Source: Stercorarius parasiticus (lineage: Eukaryota > Chordata > Aves > Charadriiformes > Stercorariidae). From it: 64,000 bases of DNA. Position 1 is the stretch's first letter. Every line of letters starts with the position of its first letter. Shown piece after piece: positions 26,247 to 38,100 of this stretch. The stretch spans positions 577,163 through 641,162 of the forward strand of contig VWZL01000265.1 in the NCBI GenBank assembly GCA_013396915.1. Reading direction: 5' to 3'. The notes under the pieces were generated by a model. It worked only from the letters and a program-made list of their open reading frames with translations. It was not told the DNA's origin and did not search any database. The translations under genes were made by a program, and so were the position numbers.

Positions 26247-28334
26247 CTGAACTACCTATAGATATGTGTGGAAAGTGATTGTCAATTAAAGTTTTCTTCA
26301 TTACAGCTCTAGTAATTTTACCTGCATGAGCATTATAAAATGCACCAATATAGGGATCCTTGTTAGAACAGGGACCTACACTGTATGTTCTCTAGATAAA
26401 ACAGGGATCTCTGTTCTTCGTATCTGTGAGCTACCAACCATGCTGTGGGTGTGATAGAATACTAAATTGCAGTAACATATTTAAAATATAATTACAAGTA
26501 TTTGAATACATTTATCCATGGCATAATGGGGCAGCTGTATTATTAGGCTGTCCTTAGGAAATTGAATTACTCTAATAAATGGAAATGACTGTTATTTAAA
26601 TGGAAGGCTATTTGCATAAAATAGGCCAATGCTAAGTGACCAGCTGTTAAATAGGTGTAAAATCTAACCTCAAAGTTCTGGGTCAAGGATGGATGGGTTC
26701 TTGCCAAAGATTTTCATGTTTGGGCACTTAGCCTATATATAAAAGTTTTGCAGTCAGAAGAAACTTCAAGATCTGAAAAACACATCTCAATCTATTCATT
26801 TTCCTTTTTCGTACTTTTTTATTTAAGAACAAGCTAATGATTGTCATTCAGCAAAATCAACAATTTATCTTAAATGAAAATAAAGAATAAAAAGTCAGAT
26901 AGTGCAGCTTCATTTCATAAGGGAAATGAAGGGAAAAGCCACTGCTGGACTTGTGGCGTTTCTGAGGTAACCAAGTATTTATTTTACTGTTATCTTATTT
27001 GAGATCAGGAGCTTGGAGATGATTCAATGCAAAATAAATAATTAAAAACTATCATCATCTTAACATATATATTCACTATATCAACAGAAATGCAATGGGT
27101 CCGTATCTTCCCAGAAGCTTTCTGTACCTTATTGCAGTTGGGGCTCAACTCAGACTCCTGTGAGTGCTTCTTCTCTTTTGGAAAGTAATGCCAACTCTTA
27201 TGACACCTAAGCTTTTGGAAAGGCAAGCTAGAAAGGAGTTTTTCACAAGATTTTTGGTTAGAAAAAAGGTTGTACAAGTTACCTGAAAGACCACTTTCTG
27301 TAACATTCAGCCCTACATTCCCTGAGAAGGCTGTCCAAAGTTATAAGGCTTACATCTGCCGATCGCCATAGTACGCTATGGAGCAAGACGGTAAGAAGTT
27401 TTCCTTTCATGTGTAGTTTTTTAATCAGGAGGAAATTCAGCACTTCACTGTCTGCCCACTGCTGCTTTTTTTGTCATGAGGCCATGCTTGGTACTTTTCC
27501 ATGTTCATTAATAGATTTATGCAGCTGATGAGCTACATTATAATCTTCTTGGTCTGTAAGCATAATGTAGCCTGGTTTATGAATAACAAACAGTAGCAAG
27601 ACTGCACAGTGAAAAAAATCTTGAACAGAGCGCAGTCTTGGAAAGTTTTTTTTTTGTTAGTTTGTTTCCTGTTTTTCACAAGTAACTTCTTCTGCCGAAA
27701 GCAGGTAATTTGTATATAAAATATTAATTTGCAAAAAGTTCCAGTCTCTATCAAAATGGTATCTTTTCAGCCAAGATTTTTTTGTACTGAATATGACCCT
27801 TATTTTTTTTTTTCTCACAACGGCTCTCTGAGTCACTCTGATGTGGAAGAAAATGAAGCAAGATGTTATGTGAATCATGTGACTGTTCTGTGGCATTCAT
27901 GTGATGTCACGTGGTTGGTCCTGGTTTGGGCTCAATTTATTTATTCCATGATGTGGAAGGGAACTTCCCTTTTTGTGAAGTTAAAGAATTTTTTTCACTG
28001 AAGACCCTGAACTCTTTGTGTCAGAAGGCAACTTATTCTCTACACATCTCTGTGTTGATTTTGCTTTGAGGATTGGAATTTAATACTCTTTTAAATGTAA
28101 ATGTCCTGGCTTTGTGTGTTCCCCTGCTATCTGCTAAAAAAGAAAACTACTGTAATAATAGACATTGCAGAAATATTTCCAGCATTTTTAGACCTGTCCA
28201 GCTGATATCTTTAACAACTTTCACTAGTTCTACTTGAGGTAAAAAAAAACTCATAAAAGGTTACATAGGGCTGCTGGATGCAAACCTCTGAAAGAAAATA
28301 TCTGTGAGTCTGATTCTTCCTTTTCTGAAAAGCA
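26247..28334. other. AT-rich non-coding stretch, nothing recognised
   Basis: No exon candidate, repeat family or RNA gene could be supported. T-rich tracts occur near 27645 and 27800. Confidence 0.5.
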
Positions 28335-28631
28335 AGTTCTCCCAAGTAACAAGTGATGGGTCAAGAAGAAATGGCCTCAAATTGCGATGGGGGGTGGGGA
28401 TGGGGTGCATTAGATTGGATATTGGGAAAATTTTTTTCACCAAAAGGGTTATCATGCATTAGAACAGGCTGCCCAGGGGCGTGGTTGAGTTGTCACCCCT
28501 GGAGGTATTTAAAAGATGTGTAGATGTGGTGCATGGGGACATGGTTTAGTGGTGGAATTGGCAGTGCTAGGTAAACAGTTGGACTTTATGATCTCAGAGG
28601 TCCTTTCCAACCTAAACAAGTCTATGATTCT
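28335..28631 (+). mobile_element. CR1 LINE 3' end fragment, plus strand
   Basis: The sequence runs from GTTCTCCCAAGTAACAAGTG through GGCCTCAAATTGCG, TTAGATTGGATATTGGG, GAACAGGCTGCCCAGGG, TGGAGGTATTTAAAAGATG and GGACATGGTTTAGTGG to the CR1 terminus TCTATGATTCT. It covers only the last 297 bases, as usual for 5'-truncated CR1. It is the one young-looking copy in plus orientation. A G-rich run (28389-28404) interrupts it. Confidence 0.92.
28389..28404 (+). other. G-rich run inside CR1
   Basis: Three closely spaced runs of four to six G lie inside the CR1 3' end where most copies carry a mixed purine stretch. The run could fold as an imperfect G-quadruplex; this is inference only. Confidence 0.35.
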
Positions 28632-31600
28632 AAATGTTCAAGCCATTAAATATTGAGAAAACTGCATTTTGGGGGAAATGCCTTCAAGCTTTACTCCTCT
28701 GGCCTTGTTAAGTATTTATTTAGAGATAAAAGGAATGAAACCACTAAATACCACAAGATACAAGCCAAATCCAGCTTCCTGTCGTCTTTAACCTTGTAGA
28801 CTTTTATTTATATTCTGTACAGGTGTCCCAAGTCCCACAGCACTAGGAAATTTGGCAAGTTCTGAGGGGGGAAAAAAAAAAGATCTTTGCAATTTAATAA
28901 GAATGTTGAGAAAGTCTATCTGGCAATTCTGAAACCCCAAAGATCCACTTTTACATTTAGATTTGTTACTTTTTTTTTTTTCCCCATCAAAAGAGATCTT
29001 TGGTGGATTGCACTTCATTTCGAATACTCTGAATCAAATCAGCTTCTCCACAAGTATCCATCCATATATTTAGATTGGTAACTAAAACTAAATGTATTTA
29101 TCTAAATTCAGATATCTAAATATCTAGAGTCAAACCACAGAAAACGGGAATAAGTAGAGGAGACTGATACTGTGATATGTAGGTGGAAGTGACTACACTG
29201 CAAAAGGTGACGTGGAAGTTGCACTGGTTCATTTCATTAGCTAAGTTTGGGCCCAGCGAGGAGAGGTTGACTGATACCTGCTATCTTATTGAAGTATGTC
29301 TGGTTAAGTAGTGCTCTTTAAGCACAAGAGAAAATGAGAGTGTTTCTGTAGAGAAAGTGTCTAGGGCAAAATTGTTTCTACAAAGAGAATCCATAAACAA
29401 GAGAGAAGTGAAGAAAAGAATCTCTGAACAACAACAAAAAAGGATAAAAAATTCTGAAATTCCTATTTTGATGAACTCACACTTTCTTCCAGTTTTGGTA
29501 CCCCATTCCTTGAGTTAATAACGCAGCGATAGCTTAAATTATATCTTTTTCTGTGTGTCTTTATCCTTGTACTGGTAAAAGTGCAAAATTGACAATATTA
29601 GCTCTTCTCTGCCCCAGTTAAAATTCCAGTTCTCTAGAGAGAATGAGCCAAGACAACTCTCAGAGATTTTACTTCCTCCCCTAAAGAAAGCTTTCTGAAA
29701 CCTTGAATTATACTTGCCAAAGTGAGCAGAGTTATTGGCTTGCATCTGTTTTAATATCTTCTTAATTTAGGAGCCCTTTCTTCTGGAATAGAAGGATTAG
29801 TTAGCTACAGAAAGAACAGCATACTAAAGTGAACTCAGAAAAAGTTCAGGGACTTCTAAAAAAAAACCGACCTCCTGACTGTGTTCACTCGCCTAACTGA
29901 ATATTTCAGTAGATTCAATGCAATTATTAATCAGAGCGGGACTGGCATAAAATGTGTGAGTAGTCCCACATCCTTTGCTATGTTTATAAAACTGCCCAAA
30001 TTCCATTAAATAGACATTTCTCTAAAACAATCAGTTTCATAACTTCCTGTAACCTTCAGCACTAACCTTTTTTAGATACTTGTGAAATTTGATCTCCTGA
30101 GCCTTCCATGATATCATCAAAAATGTGTAATGCATTAACATTGTATTTGTTTAATCACATAAATTGATTTATTCATTTTAGCTCTTGGTAACAACAGTCT
30201 TTCAGAGTGCTTTCCTCCCCATTAAGTTTTTCTAAAGACACTGCTGGTTTTTTTTCTAAATGTGAGTGGCAAAGAAAAGTGTCCCAGGCATGTAATTTTA
30301 GTAGTATCATCTTCCCTTACGACTCATTACTGATGAAATCAACACAACTTGGGATGTGCTCAGGAACTTCAGTACCTCTTTAATGTTTTCAAATAGTAAC
30401 ATCTGTGCATGTTTATGACTTCATGCTCTGCCTTAGCGTTAGTCTTGGCCAATGTTTCTGGCTGTTAAATGGTTGTACTTTTAAAGAGTAAGGTCCCTGC
30501 ACATTGCAAGAAGTAGGAGAATTACCATTATCGAATATTTAATTGAGCAGAACAGCATCAATGCTGCAGAAACAGACCTACTTTTGTCAGAACCGTATGG
30601 GTTTGTTTAGAACTTGCACTGTATATTCAAAGGTAACTGATACACGTTCCCCACCCCGCCCCAGGTCATGACCAACACTTCCTTTCTCTTTCGACCTTCA
30701 TTTAGAGACAATAATGATTCTGGATTCAAACACGTCTGGATCTTCTTGCAGACCCATTTATTTCAGCTTACTATCTACCATGATGGCTGGCTGAGGGGAC
30801 GAGAGGCACAGAGGGGGAGAAGAGACAGAGGAGAAGAAAAGGCTGGCTTAAAGATAGAGAGAGAGAAAATGAGAGAGCGAATGTCAGGGAACAGTAGTGA
30901 CCTAAACCACCCCTCCTTTAGGAAATGCCTGAAAAAGAAATCTAGCAGTGCAAGCCTGCAACCATTCTTGCTTGTACTTACACAAATGTGTATTTGTATA
31001 GAGGTTATATAAGAGAAAAATCTTAAAGAACAATTACACAGACTCTTGATGGAACTTTTGTGATCACCTGACGCTCTATCTTGTGTATTAATATCAGAAT
31101 GGCTGATCTTTGAACAAATAATGCAATGTGCAAATTGTCAAAAATGAACCTGCAGTCTGACAGGAGTGCTGGTTTTGCTGCTCCAGACAAAGGGCAATTA
31201 TACTAGATCGATTTCTGGAATGCTTTCAGGATAATTATCTGTGTCTGACTGTACTCCATCACTATCTTGCTCTACATCTTTATATAGTGTGTTTGAAGTT
31301 TTGTGGCATCTAGATATAGCAAATAAATGAGCTATCTTTCAAAGCTCAAAGTGCTAATAAAACTGAGAAGTATGAAATGAAAGTGACAAAATGTGAGAGA
31401 TGTTGCAAACTTGCATGCAAAGAGGAAAGACAATATAAACTGGAAAAGCCATGAGATTAATGCTAATATTAAGTCTTCTCATATAAGATGTGTACCTGGC
31501 ATTCAGAACAGTAGTGTATGGCATGCTGGGGAAGTTACAGTTGTCCTGTAAAGCTTTTCCGTGTACTTGATGATACATAAAGAACTCTTGAAAGGTTTAT

Positions 31601-33080
31601 GCCAAAGAGAGAATTTTTCTGCTTGGCTTCTACATTTGAAGTTCATATTCTCTAAGGAAGATTCTCTCTGTTGATTGAGGAGCTAATGACATGTTAATAA
31701 TCATAAGAACAAAGAGACTGAAAGTTGTACAACTCAGAGGAGAATGGGTTTAGGGTCATTCTGTTTAAAACGGAGTTTGGAAAAATGCATAAATGTATTG
31801 AACAAAAAACTGAGGAAATATCCAAAATGGAGAAGACCAAAAATACGCAGCCTGCCTAGCTCCTTCTGTGGAGTATGTGAATTTATTTATGGCACTGAAA
31901 CAAAAAACTTTTACCTGTGTTAAGTCAACCTGTATGCATTTTAAATGCAAAAGAGGAATGATCTTTGATTTCAAAGTGATATAGTATAAAGTACAATATA
32001 AATCAGGGGGAACTTTGTATTCCTAAGCAGGCACAAATCAAGACATCAGCACTGCTACTCTGGGTTTGACACTCTATCTACTAGAGATACATGCTTTCGT
32101 GGTATTTTTTTCCTGTCTGATACTTGAGTGTGGTAAAACTATACGGGCGTATTGCCAGGTTGATGGGAATGAGCTGTTACTGGGTGAAAGTTGCATGTGC
32201 TACATTGCATCTGCTGCAGCGAGGTGAGAGAGTTCACAGGATAAGTTAGAATTGATGGATTTCTGAATCACCCTATATTCTTTACTTTCAAATGACAGCT
32301 CACACTTGTATTCTGCTTTGTTGTACTGAAATTAAGTGACTTCATTTGTTTTCTTCCCAGTGTTTTCTTTCTTTCTGAAAAGTATGAGCGTTTGCAAGAG
32401 AGAGACTTAAATAATGAGTGTGCTGAACTGGCCTGGTGGGGCTTGGAGGAATGAGCATCTTCAGTTCTACCTTGCCGATAGTGTACTGTTGTATGATTAC
32501 ACGGGTACTAAAAGAAACATAAAGCTTCCAAATTCATCTCTGTGTGTGAACACAGTACAAAATATAAAACAATTTAAAAGAATTAGAATATGTGAATTTA
32601 GGGAAGTAAATGTAAAGTAAATACAGAGGGAATATTTTTATTGTTTAAGGAAAGCTTCTGTAGAAAGCACGGGGAAAGAAACAGTATTTATAATGTTTGA
32701 AGGCTATTGAATGTTTTTACTATCTTTGGTACTTTTAAAACAATTGCTGTATGTGTACATTCCTCATAAGATCTTTTCTAAAGCAATTTTTAATGCTTAA
32801 AAGTGGTTTAGTTTTCTCCGTGCCTGTGAATATAAAACAGAGCTATGTGGAGTGTGTGGTCCACTTGCATAATGGTTTGGAGTCCAAAATTAATTGCAGA
32901 GTGACATTGGAGAAGATGTCTGTTTGCAGTATGTGCATATGTTTGTAGTTTTCCTGAGAAATTTCTCATACTCTTCTAGAAAAACATGATGACTTGGTGT
33001 CTCTCTTGAGCTGGCTGTGCATATATGTATAGAAATAAATATATTTTAAATCTTTGTTATATCACTTGTCTTTTTCATAG
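28632..33080. other. AT-rich non-coding stretch with a purine-rich block
   Basis: No exon, gene or repeat family was recognised apart from the purine-rich simple repeat at 30791-30883. Confidence 0.5.
30791..30883. repeat. GA-rich low-complexity block
   Basis: Almost pure purine (GAGAGG, GAGAAG and GAGAGA units) over about 90 bases on the plus strand. This explains the otherwise long open frame at 30668-31012, which has no recognisable family. Confidence 0.8.
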
Positions 33081-33171
33081 AGAGAATAAGTATAATTGAG
33101 TTGTTGTCTGGGATTGACACTGTGAGTAGAGCTTTGGAGGATGAGAAAAAGGAGAACTTCTCATCTCTCAG
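33081..33171 (+). CDS. Candidate internal exon B of an unidentified plus-strand gene
   Basis: A 91-base segment lies between a good acceptor (CACTTGTCTTTTTCATAG) and a near-consensus donor (CTCAG then GTAAGA). Only one frame is open: two bases complete a codon from exon A, then 29 codons follow, starting RISIIELLSGIDTVSRALED and ending KENFSSL, and two bases are left over. The peptide has a heptad-like hydrophobic pattern that fits an alpha helix. Phase agrees with exon A upstream and exon C downstream. No family was recognised. Confidence 0.5.
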
Positions 33172-35126
33172 GTAAGACCTGTGATAATTGACTTGACTAT
33201 TAGTTGTTTTTCCTCTCAAAGCCAAGTAAGAAGTTGACTCTGCCTTTTTACTGGTTATATGTTATATTTACTGTTAATTGCTTACTGAAAATCCTTTGAG
33301 AAATTATAAAGTTCTACAAAATCTGGGAATAAAAGTTCTGTTTGATTGCTTGTTTACATTTATTTTTGTGGAGTTCAACATTGCCTCTTCAATATATAGA
33401 GTATTCCCAAGATCTCACTGAAAAATGCAGGATGAGCTATCTTTCCAATGATATAAAGACTTTTAAAGACTTTAGTTCTTATAGTAAGAAGAAATAAACC
33501 TTCCTCCTTATATGTGTAATCTCACTAGTTTAACCAACTTTTTAATTGATTTTAGTGGTCAAACTCATATTTGCGTCCTGTGTAAGTCAGTCCCTCCTCA
33601 GTCCCTATACCTAAACTAAAATACTACTGAAGTGTAAATTTTAAAAAAGCAACAAAACAAAACACAAAAACCCAAAAATGCACATACATAATTTTTAGAG
33701 TACCTACTTTGCCTTTTACAATCATCAGTTATGCAATAACCTACCATATCTATAAAAAGAACGAGATCTTTGGTTGCCTTGACCTACATAAGGTGGTGAT
33801 CATTTATAGCAGCTGAAGATCTGACCCAGTTCTGCTACAAAAAATCAGCTTTTCCCTTTGTTCTGTTCCAATCAGCGAGGCATAAGCATTCTGTGGCACA
33901 TTTCTGCCTTGTAGTAGCACCATCTCTTGTACCTCTTGTGAGTCTGCATAGACTTGGGCTGCACAGCACTTGACTGTTTTGGTAAGTATTTACTCACGTC
34001 TGCAGCCCACGTGTTCTGATGAGACTATGTGTATGTATGCCCACCCGCCAACATGAGTAATGGAGCATGCTCTAACCCATTATGGATATTTATTTGCAAT
34101 CTTGGCTCATACTTCATGAATTGAGTCTTCCCAAAAGTTGCTTTATGCTTTTGATAGTTTAAAGATTTCTCAAACATCCTTATTATCATTTCAAACAGCT
34201 TTCTAATAATGCCTCAAAACTGTTGACAACAACTGCTCTTTGTAATCTGAGTTCTAGCACTTTACGGAACATTCTTAGTGGAACATTTTGAATTTCAATT
34301 TGAGATTAAAATATTGGTAGGAGAATATGGAGATCTAAGTGTGTAGTTTTAGAGACTTACCATTTTATCTGTTTAGCAGGGTAATTATATTTCCTTTGCG
34401 TGAGCACAATGATATAGCTGCTCACAGAAAATGATTTAGCTGCACGAGTGAACTTTGGCTGCTTCTTTCCACATATCCTCAAAGGAAGACAAAATTATAG
34501 CTTATGGAAGACCTTTCATTTGCTTCTGCTTCCATCCAAAAAGAACAAACTTTAATATATTTACTAGAATGTTTATTTGATGATTTTGAAGAGTTTCCAC
34601 TGTTTATTATCCCTTCTCCATCCATCCAATTCTTGTGTGCCTCTAGATAGAAAAGAGAAGTGGAATCATATTGAGGGGAGGAAGTAGGGAGTAACAAAGA
34701 AAGACAACCACTATAAAGAAAAAAACAGCAGGGGTAAGGATGTCTATGTGCAGATGGATTTTGCATTGAGGTCTATAATCCTGAATTTTTTGAGTACTTT
34801 GAGTTTACCTGCTCCTTTGTGACAACATTTTGCAGACACAACCCGGTTTACTGGAAATCTTTCTGTGTGCCTGTTACAATCTCCCACGGTTGTATTTGCA
34901 CCTTCTTATATGTTTTCTAAGTGAAGATAGTAACATGAAAACATTGCCTAGTTACTTTAAGGGCACATGCACATCCACTGCAATTGTATATATCTATTGA
35001 AGTGCAGAGGCCTGGCTAAAAAAAAAGTTGAAAGTGCCCCACCATCATCAGTAGTACATGAACCCTAAACTCATAAACAATGGAAAATCCTATTCAGAAT
35101 TTCTCTTTTGCCTTCTCTTTCATCAG
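33172..35126. other. Probable intron between exons B and C
   Basis: About 1.95 kb, AT-rich, with an A/C-rich tract at 33645-33680. A tiny 26-base segment at about 33555 has both splice signals, but is judged a chance match. Nothing else was recognised. Confidence 0.45.
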
Positions 35127-35182
35127 ACTCAGAAGATTCTTTAAGAATTCCAGGAAAGCTCATTTAGTGTCCCCAAATTCTG
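35127..35182 (+). CDS. Candidate internal exon C of an unidentified plus-strand gene
   Basis: A 56-base segment follows a strong acceptor (a CTTTTGCCTTCTCTTTCATCAG-type pyrimidine tract) and precedes a good donor (TTCTG then GTGAGT). Two frames contain stops; the open one uses its first base to finish the codon split from exon B (AGA, Arg), then gives 18 codons, LRRFFKNSRKAHLVSPNS, leaving G. The product is basic (R/K rich) and could be a linker. Phase is 2 in and 1 out. Confidence 0.5.
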
Positions 35183-38100
35183 GTGAGTTTATGAAAGGTT
35201 CCAGTGGTGACACTCCCAAGGAAAAATAAAATATAGCTGTACTTGTGATTTCATCTAGTGTTGCTTTCAGTGTAACCTCCTTTCAGCCTGAGTATCTCAT
35301 GTAACCTTCCTTCACATTTGGAATTCACAACTTAAGATCAGCCACCTGAGCACTCCGGGGGTACATTATAAAGGAACACGACAGATGTAAAACTAAGGCA
35401 TATAATCTGAATTATTTTTTGTAAGTGTAACGTATCTCGGTAATAAAGCAGAATTGGGCAGTATGCTTCTGGATGGTAACAGTTCTTGGTGGGTATCACA
35501 AGGTATTGGGATAAGCAAAAGGTTAAATACCTTCACCACTGGTGAAATCTGATAAGCCTCTAGTAACTTTCTATACATACTTTATCCTAGATCTTCACGA
35601 ACATGATTTTGGCTATTAAATAAAATGGGAGGGAGGAGGGGGAAGCATTCTTTACAAGACAGCATACTTAAATACCAAACTCAATTACATATATGAGTTG
35701 TGATAGTGATTTCCTTTCCCTGAATTTCCTGTTGATCGTTTGATAATATTGGGAACCTTGTGACCATCGTTGCACAGCAGGTGTGGAAAAAAGTGGTCAT
35801 GTTTTAAAAGCACTTTGTGTTACTGTTGACTGTGGCAATTCTTGATAGCCTTATTTCCAAGCCAGAGCTGAAACTGAGCTGTGCATATCCCACGGAGGCT
35901 CCTGTGGCTCTTAGTTATTTCACAAAAGTTCTAGAAATTGGCCATGGGAGCAAACTTGTTCCCTGGGATGAGTGTGTTTTAAGCGTCGAGCATTACGCAA
36001 AATTAACCGTAGTTAAACAGCTAGGCTAAAACGCATTAAACTTATTTATGTTAATATGATGTATTTATATATTTAATGGAGCCCAAAAGCACAGTCTCCA
36101 TGACTGAACTAAAATTCAGCAAATATGTGACTGGTACTCATGAACAGTGAGTAGTTTTCAGTAATTGATTTTTCAAATAGATTATACTTTTTTATTTCTG
36201 AAAATTATCCACCATGACAGCTACACCCCACATTGTTTTAATGGTAAATAAATGAAACATATGGAACTGACAGAATTACCCCACAGAGCAGCCCATGAAC
36301 AGATGAGCAGACAGATTGGCATGACTATGAAGAAGCAAAAGCCAGACCAGCCTGCTCCCACCCATCCAAAAGAGAATGAAGCTTCTCAGAAGTCATTCTC
36401 CTTGCCTCACTGACACCTATTAATCACATAGCAGCTACCGCATGTCTCTAGGGAATGCCACTTGCCCAGTCTTCTCTAGCAGGATGGAAAAATTTGTGTT
36501 TTGCAGTGCTACCATAGAAAATATTTGTTAACTTTCATTCTTTGACTTCCATACCCACAATACCAACATGAGTGGCAGCTAATTACAGTCACAATGATAG
36601 AAGTCATTCTGTGAAGAACTAGAATGAAGCCATCAATTTATTTCCTATTATCACAAAGCAGTTTTTCGATTGTAATGACTTTAAGCACATCTAATAAGAG
36701 CAGCTAATTTCTAAATTAAAGACTCTAACATTAAAAAGTCCCCAACCCAAAAGCTATTGTTTATTTAAATGGTTAATTTTGACTGTTAAGTGTTTAAAAA
36801 CATATTTTGAAGTGATATTTTACACAGTATGAGACTTTAGCTCACATTGTAAGCTTGTAGAGATACAGAAAAGATAAAATTTTGCTTTGTTTTTATTTTT
36901 TTAATGCCGATCCTTGGATTTACCCTGTGCTTCTCCTGGGTTTCAGATCACACACAAAGGTAAAGAGGAGCAAGTTCTGTTCTAATACAGAGAGTAGATA
37001 TAATCTGATTAATGTATACTGAGTATTAGAGAAGAAAAGTTACCTTGCGTTTTTGGAGGGGGAAGTAGTTTTAAAAAATTCCTCATGTTGAGTGTATTCG
37101 TTCTAATGTTCTGCAAAACTTCAAAGGCTTTACAACGTCAATGGCAGACAAATTTAGATTTTTTTTTTTTTTAAACTTTCAGACTTTTTTGTAAATCCAT
37201 GTATCTCAGGAAGAAGACTCCACGTTTATCTCCTAATCCCCTCCTACTGAATAGGCTTTGCTAGCTTATTTGAAACCTTTACACTCTGTCCTTCAAACCC
37301 AAAATGAAAGGTGTCTGTTTTCCTGTGAGCTATTACACATCTTTCTTTGCGTACATGAGCACATACCAAGAACTTGGCTGACTGACAGACAGTACTGTTG
37401 TCAAGTCCTGTTGTGCCCCCTCCTGCCTTGAGCAGTTCTAGCATACACCAAACCCCTTCCAAACCTGACTTGGATACTTGGGCACCTAATCACTGTCAGT
37501 CCAAACAACAATCAAGTGGCTTGGCCACAGTCTGTCCCCCAGGGATTTAGATACTGGTTTGAAAGCTTGGCTGATGATTTTCCCATCAGCCAGGTTTCCC
37601 CATCAGGCACTTGGGTGTAGCTCTGGTCTGTGATCCTGAGACCTAACACCTGTTTCTGTCTGCTCCAGCTTTGCTTCTTGATCCTGACTCCTGGATATGT
37701 GTCCCTCTGTCCTTCCTTCTGTCCCAGCTTGTTCCTGCTGCCAAACAGACACCCTGATTCTGCTTCAGCCTTCTTTGTTTGAAACCTCCATCGTGCAGAA
37801 TGGATCTCGTAACCCTCAGCTGAGTCTTCCCTTTGCCAGCATTGACTGACTTGAGCTTGTATTAGCTTTTCACTGACCTAAGCTGGTGTAGTGTAAGGGC
37901 CAACTGAGAGCCTGAACTCTCATTCGTCCGTGGAAACTTGCTAAAAATAATGTGACTGAAAAGAGGTCTGTAGTAAAAGCTCCTGATGCAAAATTGGAGA
38001 CTTAATGCTTTTGAGACCTAAGGAACTTACTTCCATCTCTTTCAGTCAAAGGGCATGGATAAATAGATGAAAAGATCTGACTCTTGTGAAAACAAGAAAC

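Noticed and set aside
33555..33580. 26-base segment flanked by TTTTAG and GTAAGT
   Set aside because: Very short, weak pyrimidine tract, and exon C gives a better phase-consistent continuation from exon B.
36928..36970. Microexon of 13 bases after GGGTTTCAG with GTAAAG donor
   Set aside because: Size and phase do not fit any neighbour; splice signals alone are too common in a window this long.
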